This document shows, one piece after another, positions 45,240-54,006 of a stretch of DNA of 64,000 nucleotides. How positions within the stretch are numbered: position 1 is the first letter of the stretch; every line of letters begins with the position of its first letter. The translations under genes and the position numbers were made by a program. The notes under the pieces were generated by a model that was not told the DNA's origin, searched no databases, and was given only the letters and a program-made list of their open reading frames with translations. Location: NCBI GenBank assembly GCA_965219165.1, contig CBDCMW010000002.1:2170001-2234000 (forward strand). The letters are read 5' to 3'. Source of the DNA: Aldehydirespirator sp965219165 (GTDB lineage Bacteria > Actinomycetota > Acidimicrobiia > Acidimicrobiales > Aldehydirespiratoraceae).

Positions 45240-45644
45240 CAACGCTGTCCGTCAACTGCCCAGTGGTTGGCCTGATACTCGAGCATGTCGTTGCCGTGGA
45301 GCGCCTTGGTGGAGTTGCAGACGCGGACGTAGACCACTGTGGGACTGTTGTGACCTGAACGGGGGCTTGGCGAACACAGGTCTACGGTCCGGTGCATCGG
45401 CCCAGTTGCGCATCGGTACCAGACCACGCCCAGCTACAGCCGCTTCCCAGCCACCGTCGGCGCCAATCCCCTATTGCTGGTCGTCGTGGTCGTCGCTGCG
45501 GCCAGAGCCTTGCCTGAGCTCGCCCCAAGCCGCTGGAACCCCCAACGCCTCCTCCGGTACGCCATTGGCCGTGGCGATTGGCGCCTTACATCGGGCCGAT
45601 GTCATGGGTCAGTGGCATCATGGGCCTGACCAGAGGGAGGATTC
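45240..45644. other. gene-poor gap with a fragment of the membrane-protein gene
   Basis: No intact gene is seen. Positions 45446-45511 repeat, with few mismatches, codons of the HNH-linked membrane protein (the LLLVVVVVAAAKA region, compare 49605-49670). The minus strand near 45260-45350 has a short plausible peptide frame but no start or family. Confidence 0.7.
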
Positions 45645-46745
45645 ATGGCCGTTGAAATAGCGATCTGGCGGATGACCGATGCCGGACCGCACCAGCTGGC
45701 GTCGTCGCCGCTGGACTTCGAGCAGCGTCTCGAGGACATGCTCACTGAGGATCCCAGCATGAGCGGAACAGACCTGCTCATCATCGGGAGGCAGGTACCA
45801 ACCAGCTATGGGGGATACATAGATCTGTTGGCCCTCGATGCTGACGGTCGCGCCCATGTCCTTGAGCTCAAGCGTGACCGGACCTCTCGCGACGTTGTCG
45901 CCCAAGCACTCGACTACGGCTCCTGGGTGCAGGGTCTAGGCCTCGAGGATCTTGAGCAGATCTACCTCGACCATCAGGGCGGCGAGACCCACCTCGGCGA
46001 GGCCTTCGCCGAGCGATTCGACAGCCCACTACCGGACGTCGTCAATGCCGAGCAGCAATTCACGATCATCGCGTCCGAGCTCGACCCGACATCTGATCGC
46101 ATCGTCGAGTTCCTCGCAGAGTCCTACGGCGTGCCCATCAACGCCGTCTTCTTCCGCCACTTCATCGACGACGGCCGCGAGTACCTCGCTCGCACCTGGC
46201 TGTTCGATCCCCAACAGACCGAAGACAAGGCGGCTCGACCATCGCGCAGCAAGCTTCGGCCGTGGAACGGCCGGGACTTCTACATGGTGCTCGGTCGAGC
46301 CGGCCAGACCGACCGCTGGTCGATAGCGAGCAAGTACGGGCTCCTCAACGCAGGCGGAGGATCGTGGTACTGGAAGCCGCTGCGGAACCTCACGCCGGGA
46401 AAGCGCGTGTTCGCTTACGTGGCCGGAGCCGGCTATGTCGGCATCGGCCGAGTCACCGGCGAGATGATCCCCGCACGCGATGCCAAAGTCGAGGTCGCCG
46501 GTCAGCTCCAATCGCTGCTCGATCAACCAGAGCGAAGTGCGGAAGGGTGGGAACAAGCGGCCTCGGACGACCCGGAGAAGACCGAGATGGTCGTGCCGGT
46601 CGAGTGGCTCGCCACACGGCCCATCGACCAGGCCGTGTGGGAGAAGGGGCTCTTCGCCTCACAAGTCACCGTTTGTAAACTGCGCGACGAGCGCACAATC
46701 AAGACCGTCGAGTCGGCATTCGGGCTCGACTCGGCAATCGACTGA
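45645..46745 (+). CDS. PD-(D/E)XK nuclease protein (NucS-like N-terminus)
   Basis: This 366-residue protein has a complete PD-(D/E)XK core: GYID60, then E74-L-K76 in HVLELKRDRT, followed by a helix with QALDYGSWV, as in DUF91/NucS-type nucleases. The C-terminal part (about 205-280, FYMVLGRAGQTDRWSIASKY...VFAYVAGAGYVGIGRVTG) resembles small EVE/PUA-like modules that sense modified bases, tentatively. Start ATG 45645. Such fusions fit modification-dependent restriction. Confidence 0.72.
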   Translation: MAVEIAIWRMTDAGPHQLASSPLDFEQRLEDMLTEDPSMSGTDLLIIGRQVPTSYGGYIDLLALDADGRAHVLELKRDRTSRDVVAQALDYGSWVQGLGLEDLEQIYLDHQGGETHLGEAFAERFDSPLPDVVNAEQQFTIIASELDPTSDRIVEFLAESYGVPINAVFFRHFIDDGREYLARTWLFDPQQTEDKAARPSRSKLRPWNGRDFYMVLGRAGQTDRWSIASKYGLLNAGGGSWYWKPLRNLTPGKRVFAYVAGAGYVGIGRVTGEMIPARDAKVEVAGQLQSLLDQPERSAEGWEQAASDDPEKTEMVVPVEWLATRPIDQAVWEKGLFASQVTVCKLRDERTIKTVESAFGLDSAID

Positions 46746-46982
46746 TCCACCGGCCACAACGGTCGTACAGCGCTCGGATCTGAATGCGGCTCCGACCCCT
46801 ACTCAGGAACCTTCAGCCTCCCACCCCCAGTATGAGTGCGAAGGCCCAGCCACTGGGGCATCCGTAGCCCAGACTCAGGCGATCACATCATGTCACACCC
46901 CCATAGCATCATGTGTGACAGCATCTGCAACGAGCAGACACCGCGGCCGAGCCACGGCTGCGGGTGAACATGAGGGGTCGTA

Positions 46983-47189
46983 ATGGCCAGCGACGAAGAC
47001 CGCTACGCGGACATCGAGGTTGACGTACTGGACGACGCGGGCGTCCGCGCTGTCATCGACAACGCCCTCGCCCGGGCAGGATGCACTTGGGAGGAGCTTC
47101 AGGAGCAAGCCAAGGCTGGAAGCTTCTCCAGCGAGATCGCGCGGCGGGCATGGTTCGTCGTGTCGTCCTTTGCGCCTTCGACAGCCTGA
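46983..47189 (+). CDS. small hypothetical protein
   Basis: This 68-residue acidic protein contains AVIDNALARAGCTWEELQEQ, an amphipathic helix pair that may be a degenerate helix-turn-helix. Start is ATG 46983 with GGGTC nearby. The downstream gene overlaps its end by 20 nt in another frame, a coupled pair. No family recognised. Confidence 0.55.
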   Translation: MASDEDRYADIEVDVLDDAGVRAVIDNALARAGCTWEELQEQAKAGSFSSEIARRAWFVVSSFAPSTA

Positions 47190-47856
47190 CCTGAAGCGTC
47201 AGGCCAGGAAGTTCGCGGGCGACCTCACAGAGCTTCTCAACGGCACCGTCACCCATGGCGTCCGCATGCGGTCGTACATGGACCGGCGAGGTCGCGCCGT
47301 GGTCGGCTACAAGGTGAGCGAGGCCAACCCAGTTGGCGACTGTGTCCCCCTGACTGTCTCGCAAGCGTCGGCGCGCCTTTACGTCAGTGTCCTGCACACG
47401 CTCGAACTCGATGATTCCGGCGCCTTCCTGACCACCAGCAAGAGCAGCTACACGCTCCAGGAGGATGACGACACGACCTCGATCCTCACCTACGACTTTG
47501 TGAGGGAGCCACCCAACGAGTTCCCCGAGGCGCACATCCACATCCACGGCGAATCCGACGTGCTCTCCAGGATGCTGCATGCCAGCGGGCGCGACAAGAG
47601 CAAGCCCGCCGACCTCCACCTGCCCGTCGGGGGTCGGCGATTCCGACCGTGCCTGGAGGACATCATCGAGTTCTGCATCCTGGAACGCCTCGTGACTCCG
47701 CGCGACGGATGGAAACAGGCGCTGAACAAGTCCAGAGACGAATTCCTCTACTTGCAGCTCCGGGCAGCGGTGCACCGCAACCCCGAAGCGGCCGCCGACG
47801 CACTTAAGCGAGACGGCTGGCACGTGACCGAGCCAGACACTCGAACAGCGCGTTAG
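47170..47856 (+). CDS. hypothetical protein coupled to 46983 gene
   Basis: From TTG 47170 the frame encodes 228 residues; the region upstream in this frame is a shadow. Central segments such as SSYTLQEDDDTTSILTYDFV and EAHIHIHGESDVLSRMLH suggest a beta-rich soluble domain with a histidine cluster. It is not recognised. The pair probably is a toxin-antitoxin-like or stress module, judged only by context. Confidence 0.55.
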   Translation: MRLRQPDLKRQARKFAGDLTELLNGTVTHGVRMRSYMDRRGRAVVGYKVSEANPVGDCVPLTVSQASARLYVSVLHTLELDDSGAFLTTSKSSYTLQEDDDTTSILTYDFVREPPNEFPEAHIHIHGESDVLSRMLHASGRDKSKPADLHLPVGGRRFRPCLEDIIEFCILERLVTPRDGWKQALNKSRDEFLYLQLRAAVHRNPEAAADALKRDGWHVTEPDTRTAR

Positions 47857-48052
47857 CGCCCATCGAGACTCAGCTACCAGGCCACACCCAGCGACATCCG
47901 CGGCTCGGCCACAGGCCAAGTACCAGTCAGCGCTCGCAGCAATACCGTCCCTGCCCCGGCAAACGGCCCGGGTTACGCCCTTCTCGGACTCGCGTACCAT
48001 CGCGCCGCAGCGGCCAGCACGCTCAGAGTGATGGTGCTGACGGTCCGAGGAG

Positions 48053-48766
48053 TCAGCGCGCTGATCGAGCCTTCGACTCCCGGGGCAGCACGAGGGCTGC
48101 TCCGTCTTCGGCGTCCGCGACGCTTAGCGGGGGCATGGCCGGGTGTCGCCACTTGTCGACCTCGGGGGTGTTGGCCTTGCGCTTGTTGCAGTAGGTGTGG
48201 GCGGCCTGCAGGTTGTCGATCTTGTGCAGGCGGCTCTTGTATTGGGTGCCCGGCTCGGCCTTGCCGCCCTTGCCGACGTCGAACAGTACGAACACCTTCG
48301 GCACTACGTGCTCGATCTGGGCGCCCTTGATCTTCGTCTCCCCCGCGCACAGCCCGCATCGCCCGCCGTCGCGTTCATAGACGTAGGAGAGCATCCTGCG
48401 CCGATGGGCGTCGTCCCAGCGGCCGGTGGCGTCGGGCTCGTCAGACTCCAGATACCAGCGATGGCCTTTGTCGATGGCCTTCACGACTTTGGTGAGGAAC
48501 CCCCGGGGCTTGTCGCCCGCATCTGGGCCCGTGGCCTTCTCGGCGTTGTCTTGAGCTCCTTGAACGGCAGCGGAGGCATCCTCGTCGGCCGGTTCGTCCA
48601 CAGGCGGTTGGTGCTGCACGATGCCGCGGCATCGCGGATACTCAGAGCACCCCCAGAACTCGCTGCCGGCGTTCGCTCCTCGTCGGGCCGTGCGCCTCAC
48701 CATCGGCCGTCCGCACTTCGGGCAGTTCGGGACCGGCTCCGACGCCTGGGCTGACGATCCGCTCAT
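48053..48766 (-). CDS. HNH endonuclease with topoisomerase-type zinc finger, copy 2 (intact)
   Basis: This 237-residue protein begins with a topoisomerase C4 zinc finger (C15, C18, C40, C46). An acidic linker and a C-terminal HNH nuclease follow: CGLC, IEHVVPKVF with the catalytic histidine, and DNLQAAHTYCNKRK. It is divergent from the membrane protein at 48958, spacing 191 bp. All zinc and catalytic positions are present, so it is the functional member of the family here. The zinc finger likely directs it to DNA. Confidence 0.88.
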   Translation of the reverse strand: MSGSSAQASEPVPNCPKCGRPMVRRTARRGANAGSEFWGCSEYPRCRGIVQHQPPVDEPADEDASAAVQGAQDNAEKATGPDAGDKPRGFLTKVVKAIDKGHRWYLESDEPDATGRWDDAHRRRMLSYVYERDGGRCGLCAGETKIKGAQIEHVVPKVFVLFDVGKGGKAEPGTQYKSRLHKIDNLQAAHTYCNKRKANTPEVDKWRHPAMPPLSVADAEDGAALVLPRESKARSAR

Positions 48767-48957
48767 CAGTCACTCTCCTTCGTTGATGATTGCTTGTCCC
48801 GTCGACTCGACCCTCTAACCGCCCAACCCGCGAACGTCAACGGTAGCGTTCGCTCCCGTGCCAGCATGGCGGCAAGGGCGGACAGGACGGCTAGCTCTTG
48901 GTCAGAGGCAGGTGAGTCTCGCGGGGTGCTGTAGCCGCTGCTGGGTACTGTCATAGT

Positions 48958-50235
48958 GTGAGTTCGTTGGATTGGGACAGCGCGAAGCGCCAACTCCGGC
49001 GGGCGGCCGAGATCAATCGTGGTGCGGCGGTCGGTGAGAAGCTGAGCGCGGGCGGCAGGACAGCGCTGGACGCGACCGCAGAGCGCACGGCACAGGTGAT
49101 GGCAGCGGCGCAGGCCCTGTTGGCGAGTGACCTGTCCTCAGAGCTCAACAACCTGGTCGCGGCCGCGGTCAAGGGAAGCGCGACCATCTACGACAAGGCG
49201 ATGGACGCCAACTACCTCGACCCGCTGCTGCGACCGGGTCTGGGCGGCAGCTACCACCGGCTCTTCGATGGGGGCCACACCATCGCCGGGGCCGTCAGAG
49301 CCGCTCGGGACGCATCCCCCGACGACACCATCATCGAGGAGGCGCTGGGAACCGTCCAGGCGCTGCTCAGAGACGCCGCCACCCCCAGAGGTCTGCCCCT
49401 CGCGACCTGGGACAAGAGCACCTTCGACGCGGTGGCGGGTTCCCTGGAATCGACGTTCGCAATACCCAAGAGCTGGTTCTATGACCTGAACACCTACGAC
49501 GCGGCAGACCTGCTCGGCGCGTCAGTGGGCGTGGTCGCTGTGGTCCTGGGATGGAACCGTGCCGACACCGAGACCTTCGCCAGTCTCACCGCCAGCATGG
49601 GGCTGCCAGCCGCCGTCGGCGCCAATCCCCTATTGCTGGTCGTCGTGGTCGTCGCTGCAGCCAAAGCCTTCCACAAGGCCCGCCCCGGCGGCGAGTACAC
49701 CGAACTCGTCGACGGCGGATTCAAGGGCGCCGTCGGCTCCGGAGCGACACTGGCGGCGGTCGCGCTCGTGGGCTCGGCCGGCGGGCCCGCGGGGGTGGCG
49801 CTCCTGGTCGGCATCACCACGGGCATCGTCGCCAACTCCGCAACGAAGAACGTGAGCCTGACCGCAATCGGCCGGTTCGTCGCTGAACGGGAAGCACCGC
49901 GCCGCGCGCTCGGCGGACCCCAACACCGCTACAACGACCGCCGCGGCGGCCTCGGCCTCGGCCCCCAACGCTCCGCTCCCCCACCATCGAGGCACCAGGT
50001 CCTCGGAGTGGTAGGTGGTCGCCACCCGCCGGCCCCGACATGGGGGCTCGCGGTGTTACCGGTCGATGCCGGCCCCGACATGGGGGCTCGCGGCGCTACC
50101 GGTCGATGCCGGCCTCGCCCCGTCGGCGGGGCTCGTCGGCCAGTGGCGCCAGGGCCCGCGCCAGGTCCGGGACGCTGGCAGCGATGGTGTCCCACACCAG
50201 CTTGTGGTCGATGTCGTCGTAATCGTGCGCGATGA
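48958..50235 (+). CDS. membrane protein paired with HNH endonuclease (copy 2, aberrant C-terminus)
   Basis: It begins at GTG 48958 and matches the protein at 43735 through residue 306 (SLTAIGRFVA), including the four hydrophobic segments. After that the sequences diverge. The frame runs on through 40-bp repeats and antisense to the HepT gene, giving a proline/arginine-rich tail that is not credible as a native domain. The original C-terminus was probably replaced by recombination. The core may still function. Confidence 0.6.
   Translation: MSSLDWDSAKRQLRRAAEINRGAAVGEKLSAGGRTALDATAERTAQVMAAAQALLASDLSSELNNLVAAAVKGSATIYDKAMDANYLDPLLRPGLGGSYHRLFDGGHTIAGAVRAARDASPDDTIIEEALGTVQALLRDAATPRGLPLATWDKSTFDAVAGSLESTFAIPKSWFYDLNTYDAADLLGASVGVVAVVLGWNRADTETFASLTASMGLPAAVGANPLLLVVVVVAAAKAFHKARPGGEYTELVDGGFKGAVGSGATLAAVALVGSAGGPAGVALLVGITTGIVANSATKNVSLTAIGRFVAEREAPRRALGGPQHRYNDRRGGLGLGPQRSAPPPSRHQVLGVVGGRHPPAPTWGLAVLPVDAGPDMGARGATGRCRPRPVGGARRPVAPGPAPGPGRWQRWCPTPACGRCRRNRAR
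50031..50110. repeat. two tandem 40-bp repeats
   Basis: Positions 50031-50070 and 50071-50110 differ at only two sites. They lie at the end of the HepT gene and within the run-on tail of the membrane-protein frame. They may mark the recombination point. Confidence 0.85.
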
Positions 50236-50461
50236 AGTTGCGCATGGCGCGGGCCTTGGCCAGCGGCAGGTCGGGCCGTTGGGCGACGAGGCGCTGCGAG
50301 AGTTTGCCGGCGGCCTCCCCGATGATCTCGAGTTGGCGTTCGGCGGCCGCTCGGACCAGCCAACTGGAGTCGAATCGGTCGCGTCCGGCCTCGACAATCT
50401 CCTCCAGGCGAGCCGCGGCGAGCATGATGTGGGATATGAAGTCGCTGTCGCGGCCGCTCAC
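50096..50461 (-). CDS. hepT: HEPN-domain toxin (HepT, DUF86)
   Basis: This 121-residue protein has the HEPN active motif RNFIAHDY (R74, H79, Y81), matching RX4HXY of HepT ribonuclease toxins. Its start overlaps the stop of the nucleotidyltransferase gene. In characterised systems the MNT partner AMPylates the tyrosine of this motif to neutralise the toxin. All key residues are intact. Confidence 0.92.
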   Translation of the reverse strand: MSGRDSDFISHIMLAAARLEEIVEAGRDRFDSSWLVRAAAERQLEIIGEAAGKLSQRLVAQRPDLPLAKARAMRNFIAHDYDDIDHKLVWDTIAASVPDLARALAPLADEPRRRGEAGIDR

Positions 50462-50760
50462 AGCGTGATGGCGTCCTCTAGGATGCCGCGGTGCTTGTCT
50501 TTGAGTCCGCCCGCTGAGATCACGTCGACGTCGCCGCCGAGCACCTCCTCAAGGTCCAACTTGAGGCCCGCCAGATCAAACAGCGACGCGCCGTCTTTGA
50601 ATCGGGCCAAGAAGTCATAGTCGCTGTCGTCGCTGTCGTCGCCGCGTGCCACCGAGCCGACCAGGGCTATCGAGGCGGCCTTGTTGCGGGCCGCGGCGGC
50701 GCGGATCGCCTCGCGGTGCTTCCCGAGAACGTCATCGCGGCGTGCTCCCACAAGCCCCAT
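50458..50760 (-). CDS. mntA: minimal nucleotidyltransferase antitoxin (MntA)
   Basis: This 100-residue protein has the MNT motif GSVARGDDSDDSDYDFL, with both metal-binding aspartates. It is the first gene of the pair and overlaps hepT by 4 nt. It should AMPylate and inactivate HepT. Its upstream end cuts into an older gene remnant (50790-51002) on the other strand. Confidence 0.92.
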   Translation of the reverse strand: MGLVGARRDDVLGKHREAIRAAAARNKAASIALVGSVARGDDSDDSDYDFLARFKDGASLFDLAGLKLDLEEVLGGDVDVISAGGLKDKHRGILEDAITL

Positions 50761-50789
50761 AGTAGGCGCTGGCGACCCACTGCCGGTGA

Positions 50790-51002
50790 CCTGCCAGTCA
50801 CGTTCACGGCGACATCGCCTATCGTCCGCACATACATCGCGCCACGGAGAGGGCCATCGCCGCCGGCAGGAGGCCCGAGTCCGAGGCTGAGGAGACCGAG
50901 CTGTACACGACCATCGATGGTGCGTTCAGGTGCCTGATCCTGGACTTCGAGATCAAGGGGATCACGGTTCCACCGCCCGATCAAGCGACGCTGCCCCTAT
51001 GA
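50790..51002 (+). pseudogene. truncated gene upstream of the DUF1828 gene
   Basis: An open frame of 70 codons without any usual start ends in TGA that overlaps the next ATG (ATGA). The end LILDFEIKGITVPPPDQATL looks like real protein. The 5' part is missing, apparently lost at the junction with the HepT-MntA pair. Identity unknown. Confidence 0.5.
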
Positions 51003-51812
51003 CTCTTGACGTCGGGGCGCTCAGGAACCTCCTTTGCGAGCGCCTCTGTGAGGACGTGGGTGTCGATGAGCGCCCGGACGGCGAGCTCATGCTGCGCACG
51101 CATTTCTCCTTCCCTGACGGCGACGGCTGTCCCTTCCATCTGGCCGAAGCGCCCTCAGGCGGCCTCCGCCTGTCGGACTGCGGCCACACCCTCATGCACA
51201 TCAGCTACGACCACGACATCGACTCGTTCCTCTCCGGCACACGGGGCATGCTGCTCGAGCGCATCGTCGCCGAGAGCGGCATCCACCACGACAGCGGAGT
51301 GTTCTCCGTCGACACATCCGTCGACCGGCTGCCCGAGGCCATCTTCAGATTCGGTCAGGCATTGACCAGGGTCTACGACCTGACCCTGCTGTCGCGATCC
51401 AACGTCGGCTCAACCTTCTACGACGACCTGGCCGACTGCCTCTCGGCCTTAGTGGACGAAGCCAAGATGCAGCGCGACTACCAACAGGAAGTGCCTCCCC
51501 ACGTGGTCAGAACGACGGTGCCCAACGCGGATGCGTACCCGGTGGACTACCGCATCGATGGAAAGAGCGGCATCCCGTTGTTCCTTTACGGTGTGCCCAA
51601 CCGTGACAAGGCGCGGTTGACGACGATCATGCTCGGCTACTTCCACCGGCACGGTCGGTCTCTTGTTCGAATCGATCATCGTCTTCGAGGACCAAGCCGA
51701 GATCCCGAGAGTCGATCTCGCGAGACTCTCCGATGTGGGCGGGGACATGATCTCATCGCTGGAGTCGACCGCGGATCTCAACCGGAAGCTCCTGGTGCGC
51801 ATTGCCGCATGA
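50999..51812 (+). pseudogene. DUF1828 family gene, frameshifted near 51655
   Basis: From ATG 50999 the protein has the DUF1828 pattern (FPDGDGCPFHLAE, GGLRLSDCGHTLMHISY) and later GIPLFLYGVPNRDKARLTTI. Near 51650-51665 the frame changes by one base. Continuing in the other frame gives FESIIVFEDQAEIPRVDLAR, then DVGGDMISSLESTADLNRKL, ending at TGA 51812, the expected family end. A single indel has disabled it, unless it is a sequencing error. Confidence 0.75.
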
Positions 51813-52327
51813 TCGCCGGAACGACGGCCCCTGGGGTGAGTCCGCCAGCCGGCCCACAACGACCAGCTCCCCGCCGCGGCGCACCAACTCCAGCGCCGAC
51901 AACTCGGTGTGCACTTCCCGAAGCCCCAGAGGTGCCTCGCCGACCCACCCACGCCAACATCGCTGCGGTCTCGCGCAGGCCGCGGTCTGGGCCGCCCTTC
52001 GACGAGCTGTCTTGACCAACTCGGTGACGGTGCCAGTGCGTAGGCGGCCGACCCGCCGGCCGCGCCGGGTGCGCGGCGGCCAGAACTCCGAGTCGTCCTC
52101 GTAGCCGCGGTTCGCCCACACGTCATATAGGTCTTAGTTTCGCTGGGTGTCGTCGTCGGGCCATGCGTAGGGGAACAGGCGGGCGTCGGGCCATGCGTAG
52201 GGGAACAGGCGGGCGTCGTAGCCGCTGTCATGCCAGCGTGCCGTCGCACGCCGGCCTTGGTGGCGATCGCCCACGTCCACGCTCGGGGGTGAGCCTAGAG
52301 TTGGCTGCGAACTGCCGAGAGGGAGGA
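51813..52327. other. no intact gene; decayed sequence with a 30-bp repeat
   Basis: The minus strand has peptide-like fragments in shifting frames (GEAPLGLREVHTELSALELV; YEDDSEFWPP) suggesting an eroded gene, but no start, family or continuous frame. Two 30-bp direct copies lie at 52161-52190 and 52191-52220. Confidence 0.55.
52161..52220. repeat. 30-bp tandem direct repeat
   Basis: The unit CCATGCGTAGGGGAACAGGC plus ten bases occurs twice back to back (52161-52190, 52191-52220) with differences only in the last two positions. It lies just outside the IS21 element. Confidence 0.85.
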
Positions 52328-52521
52328 ATGTCGGTGGCCATGAGATCCTGCCCAGTGGCGGCCATGTAGCTGCCCGCTGGCGGCCAACAGTTCTGCCCAG
52401 CGGCGGCCAACAGGACTGCCCGCGTTGAAGTCCGTTTCCCGTCGGGGTCCACCGCGGCGGGGTGCTCCTCCTACTCGAATGGCCGGTCACGACAACCGTG
52501 ACCATCGAGCAGGAGGAGCCA

Positions 52522-54006
52522 GTGAAGTCTCGCGAGGAAATCATGAACATGTTGGAAGCGTTCGACCTGACTGGGTCGTTGCGTGGCGCCGGTGAGCTGG
52601 CCGGCGTGTCTCATCACACCGTGGCCCGTTATGTCGCTGAGCGCGACGAGGGTCGGCTGGGGGGTGTGGGCCCGGTGCGCAGGGGGCGGATCATCGATCC
52701 GTGGCTGCCGAAGATCGAGGAGTGGGTGGAGCGCTCCTGTGGCAAGATCCGCGCCGATCGTTGCTATGCCAAGCTGAAGGCGTTGGGGTTCGAGGGTTCG
52801 GACCGCACGGTGCGCCGAGCGGTCGCTGAGGTGAAGGCCAACCATCGCCGTGGCCGGCGGCGGGTGTATCGGCCGTGGATCCCCGAGCCGGGCATGTGGG
52901 CGCAGTGGGACTGGGGCGCGGGTCCGGTCATCGCCGGCCGAAGGACGAATCTGTTTTGTGCGTGGCTGGCGTGGTCGAGGTTTCGGGTGGTGATCGCGAC
53001 CTGGGACCGCACCCTGCCCACGGTGATCGCCTGTGTCGACCGTGCCATGAGGGCCTTCGGTGGTGCACCGACGTATTGGCTCACCGACAACGAGCGCACG
53101 GTCACGATCGATCACGTCGCTGGGATCGCTGTGCGCCATCCGGAGATCGTTGCGGTCGGCGGCCACTACGGGATCACGGTGGCGACGTGTGTGCCGGCGG
53201 ATCCGGAGTCCAAGGGCGGGTCAGAGGCGACGGTGCGGGTCGCTGAGGCCGACTTGGTGCCCACGGACGCGAACCTGCGCGGTGACTACGCCAGCTGGGC
53301 CGAGCTGGTCGAGGCCTGTGAGGCGTGGATGGCCGAGATCAACGGCCGCCAGCATCGGGTTACCCGGCGGCCGCCGGTCGAGATGCTCACCGAGGAACGG
53401 CATCGGCTGCACGCGCTGCCCGAACGCCCATACACGGCGGTGCTCGGGGAGACCCGGAAGGTCTCTTGGAGCTCCACGATCAGCTTCGGCGGCGTGACCT
53501 ACTCGGTCCCGCACACCCTCGCCGATGAGACAGTGTGGGTGCGCGTCGACGGTGAGCGGGTCGTGGTCACCCACTGCGCATCGTCAGGTCCAATCGAGGT
53601 TGCCCGCCACCAGCGTTCGACGCCGGGGCATCCGATGATCGACGACGCCCACTATCCGCCACGCCCGGCTGGGCCGCTCGGGCGGCGTCCGAAGCCGACG
53701 AGCGCGGCCGAGGCCGAGTTCCTCGCTATCGGAGACGGCGCCCGCACCTGGCTCGTTGAAGCAGCCGCCGCGGGCACGACCCGCATGAAGGTCAAGATGG
53801 CCCAAGCCGTCACCCTCGCCCGACTGCACGGCCAGATCCGCGTTGATTGGGCGCTCGGCCACGCCGCGATGTTCGGCCGCTTCGCCGACGGCGACCTGGC
53901 CTCGATCCTGGCTGCTGACCCGCCCGGACACCGCCGGCGCGCCGATGACGTGCACTCGCTGCAGCCCGGCACCGCCGCCTGGGGTCGCCTCGGAGGCGAC
54001 CGATGA
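52522..54006 (+). CDS. istA: IS21 transposase IstA
   Basis: This 494-residue transposase starts at GTG 52522 after AGGAGGAG. It has an N-terminal helix-turn-helix (GELAGVSHHTVARYV) and a DDE core beginning AQWDWGAG, with YWLTDNERTV as the second aspartate. The E region is near SKGGSEATV. A C-terminal beta domain follows. It overlaps istB by 4 nt. Complete and probably active. Confidence 0.93.
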   Translation: MKSREEIMNMLEAFDLTGSLRGAGELAGVSHHTVARYVAERDEGRLGGVGPVRRGRIIDPWLPKIEEWVERSCGKIRADRCYAKLKALGFEGSDRTVRRAVAEVKANHRRGRRRVYRPWIPEPGMWAQWDWGAGPVIAGRRTNLFCAWLAWSRFRVVIATWDRTLPTVIACVDRAMRAFGGAPTYWLTDNERTVTIDHVAGIAVRHPEIVAVGGHYGITVATCVPADPESKGGSEATVRVAEADLVPTDANLRGDYASWAELVEACEAWMAEINGRQHRVTRRPPVEMLTEERHRLHALPERPYTAVLGETRKVSWSSTISFGGVTYSVPHTLADETVWVRVDGERVVVTHCASSGPIEVARHQRSTPGHPMIDDAHYPPRPAGPLGRRPKPTSAAEAEFLAIGDGARTWLVEAAAAGTTRMKVKMAQAVTLARLHGQIRVDWALGHAAMFGRFADGDLASILAADPPGHRRRADDVHSLQPGTAAWGRLGGDR

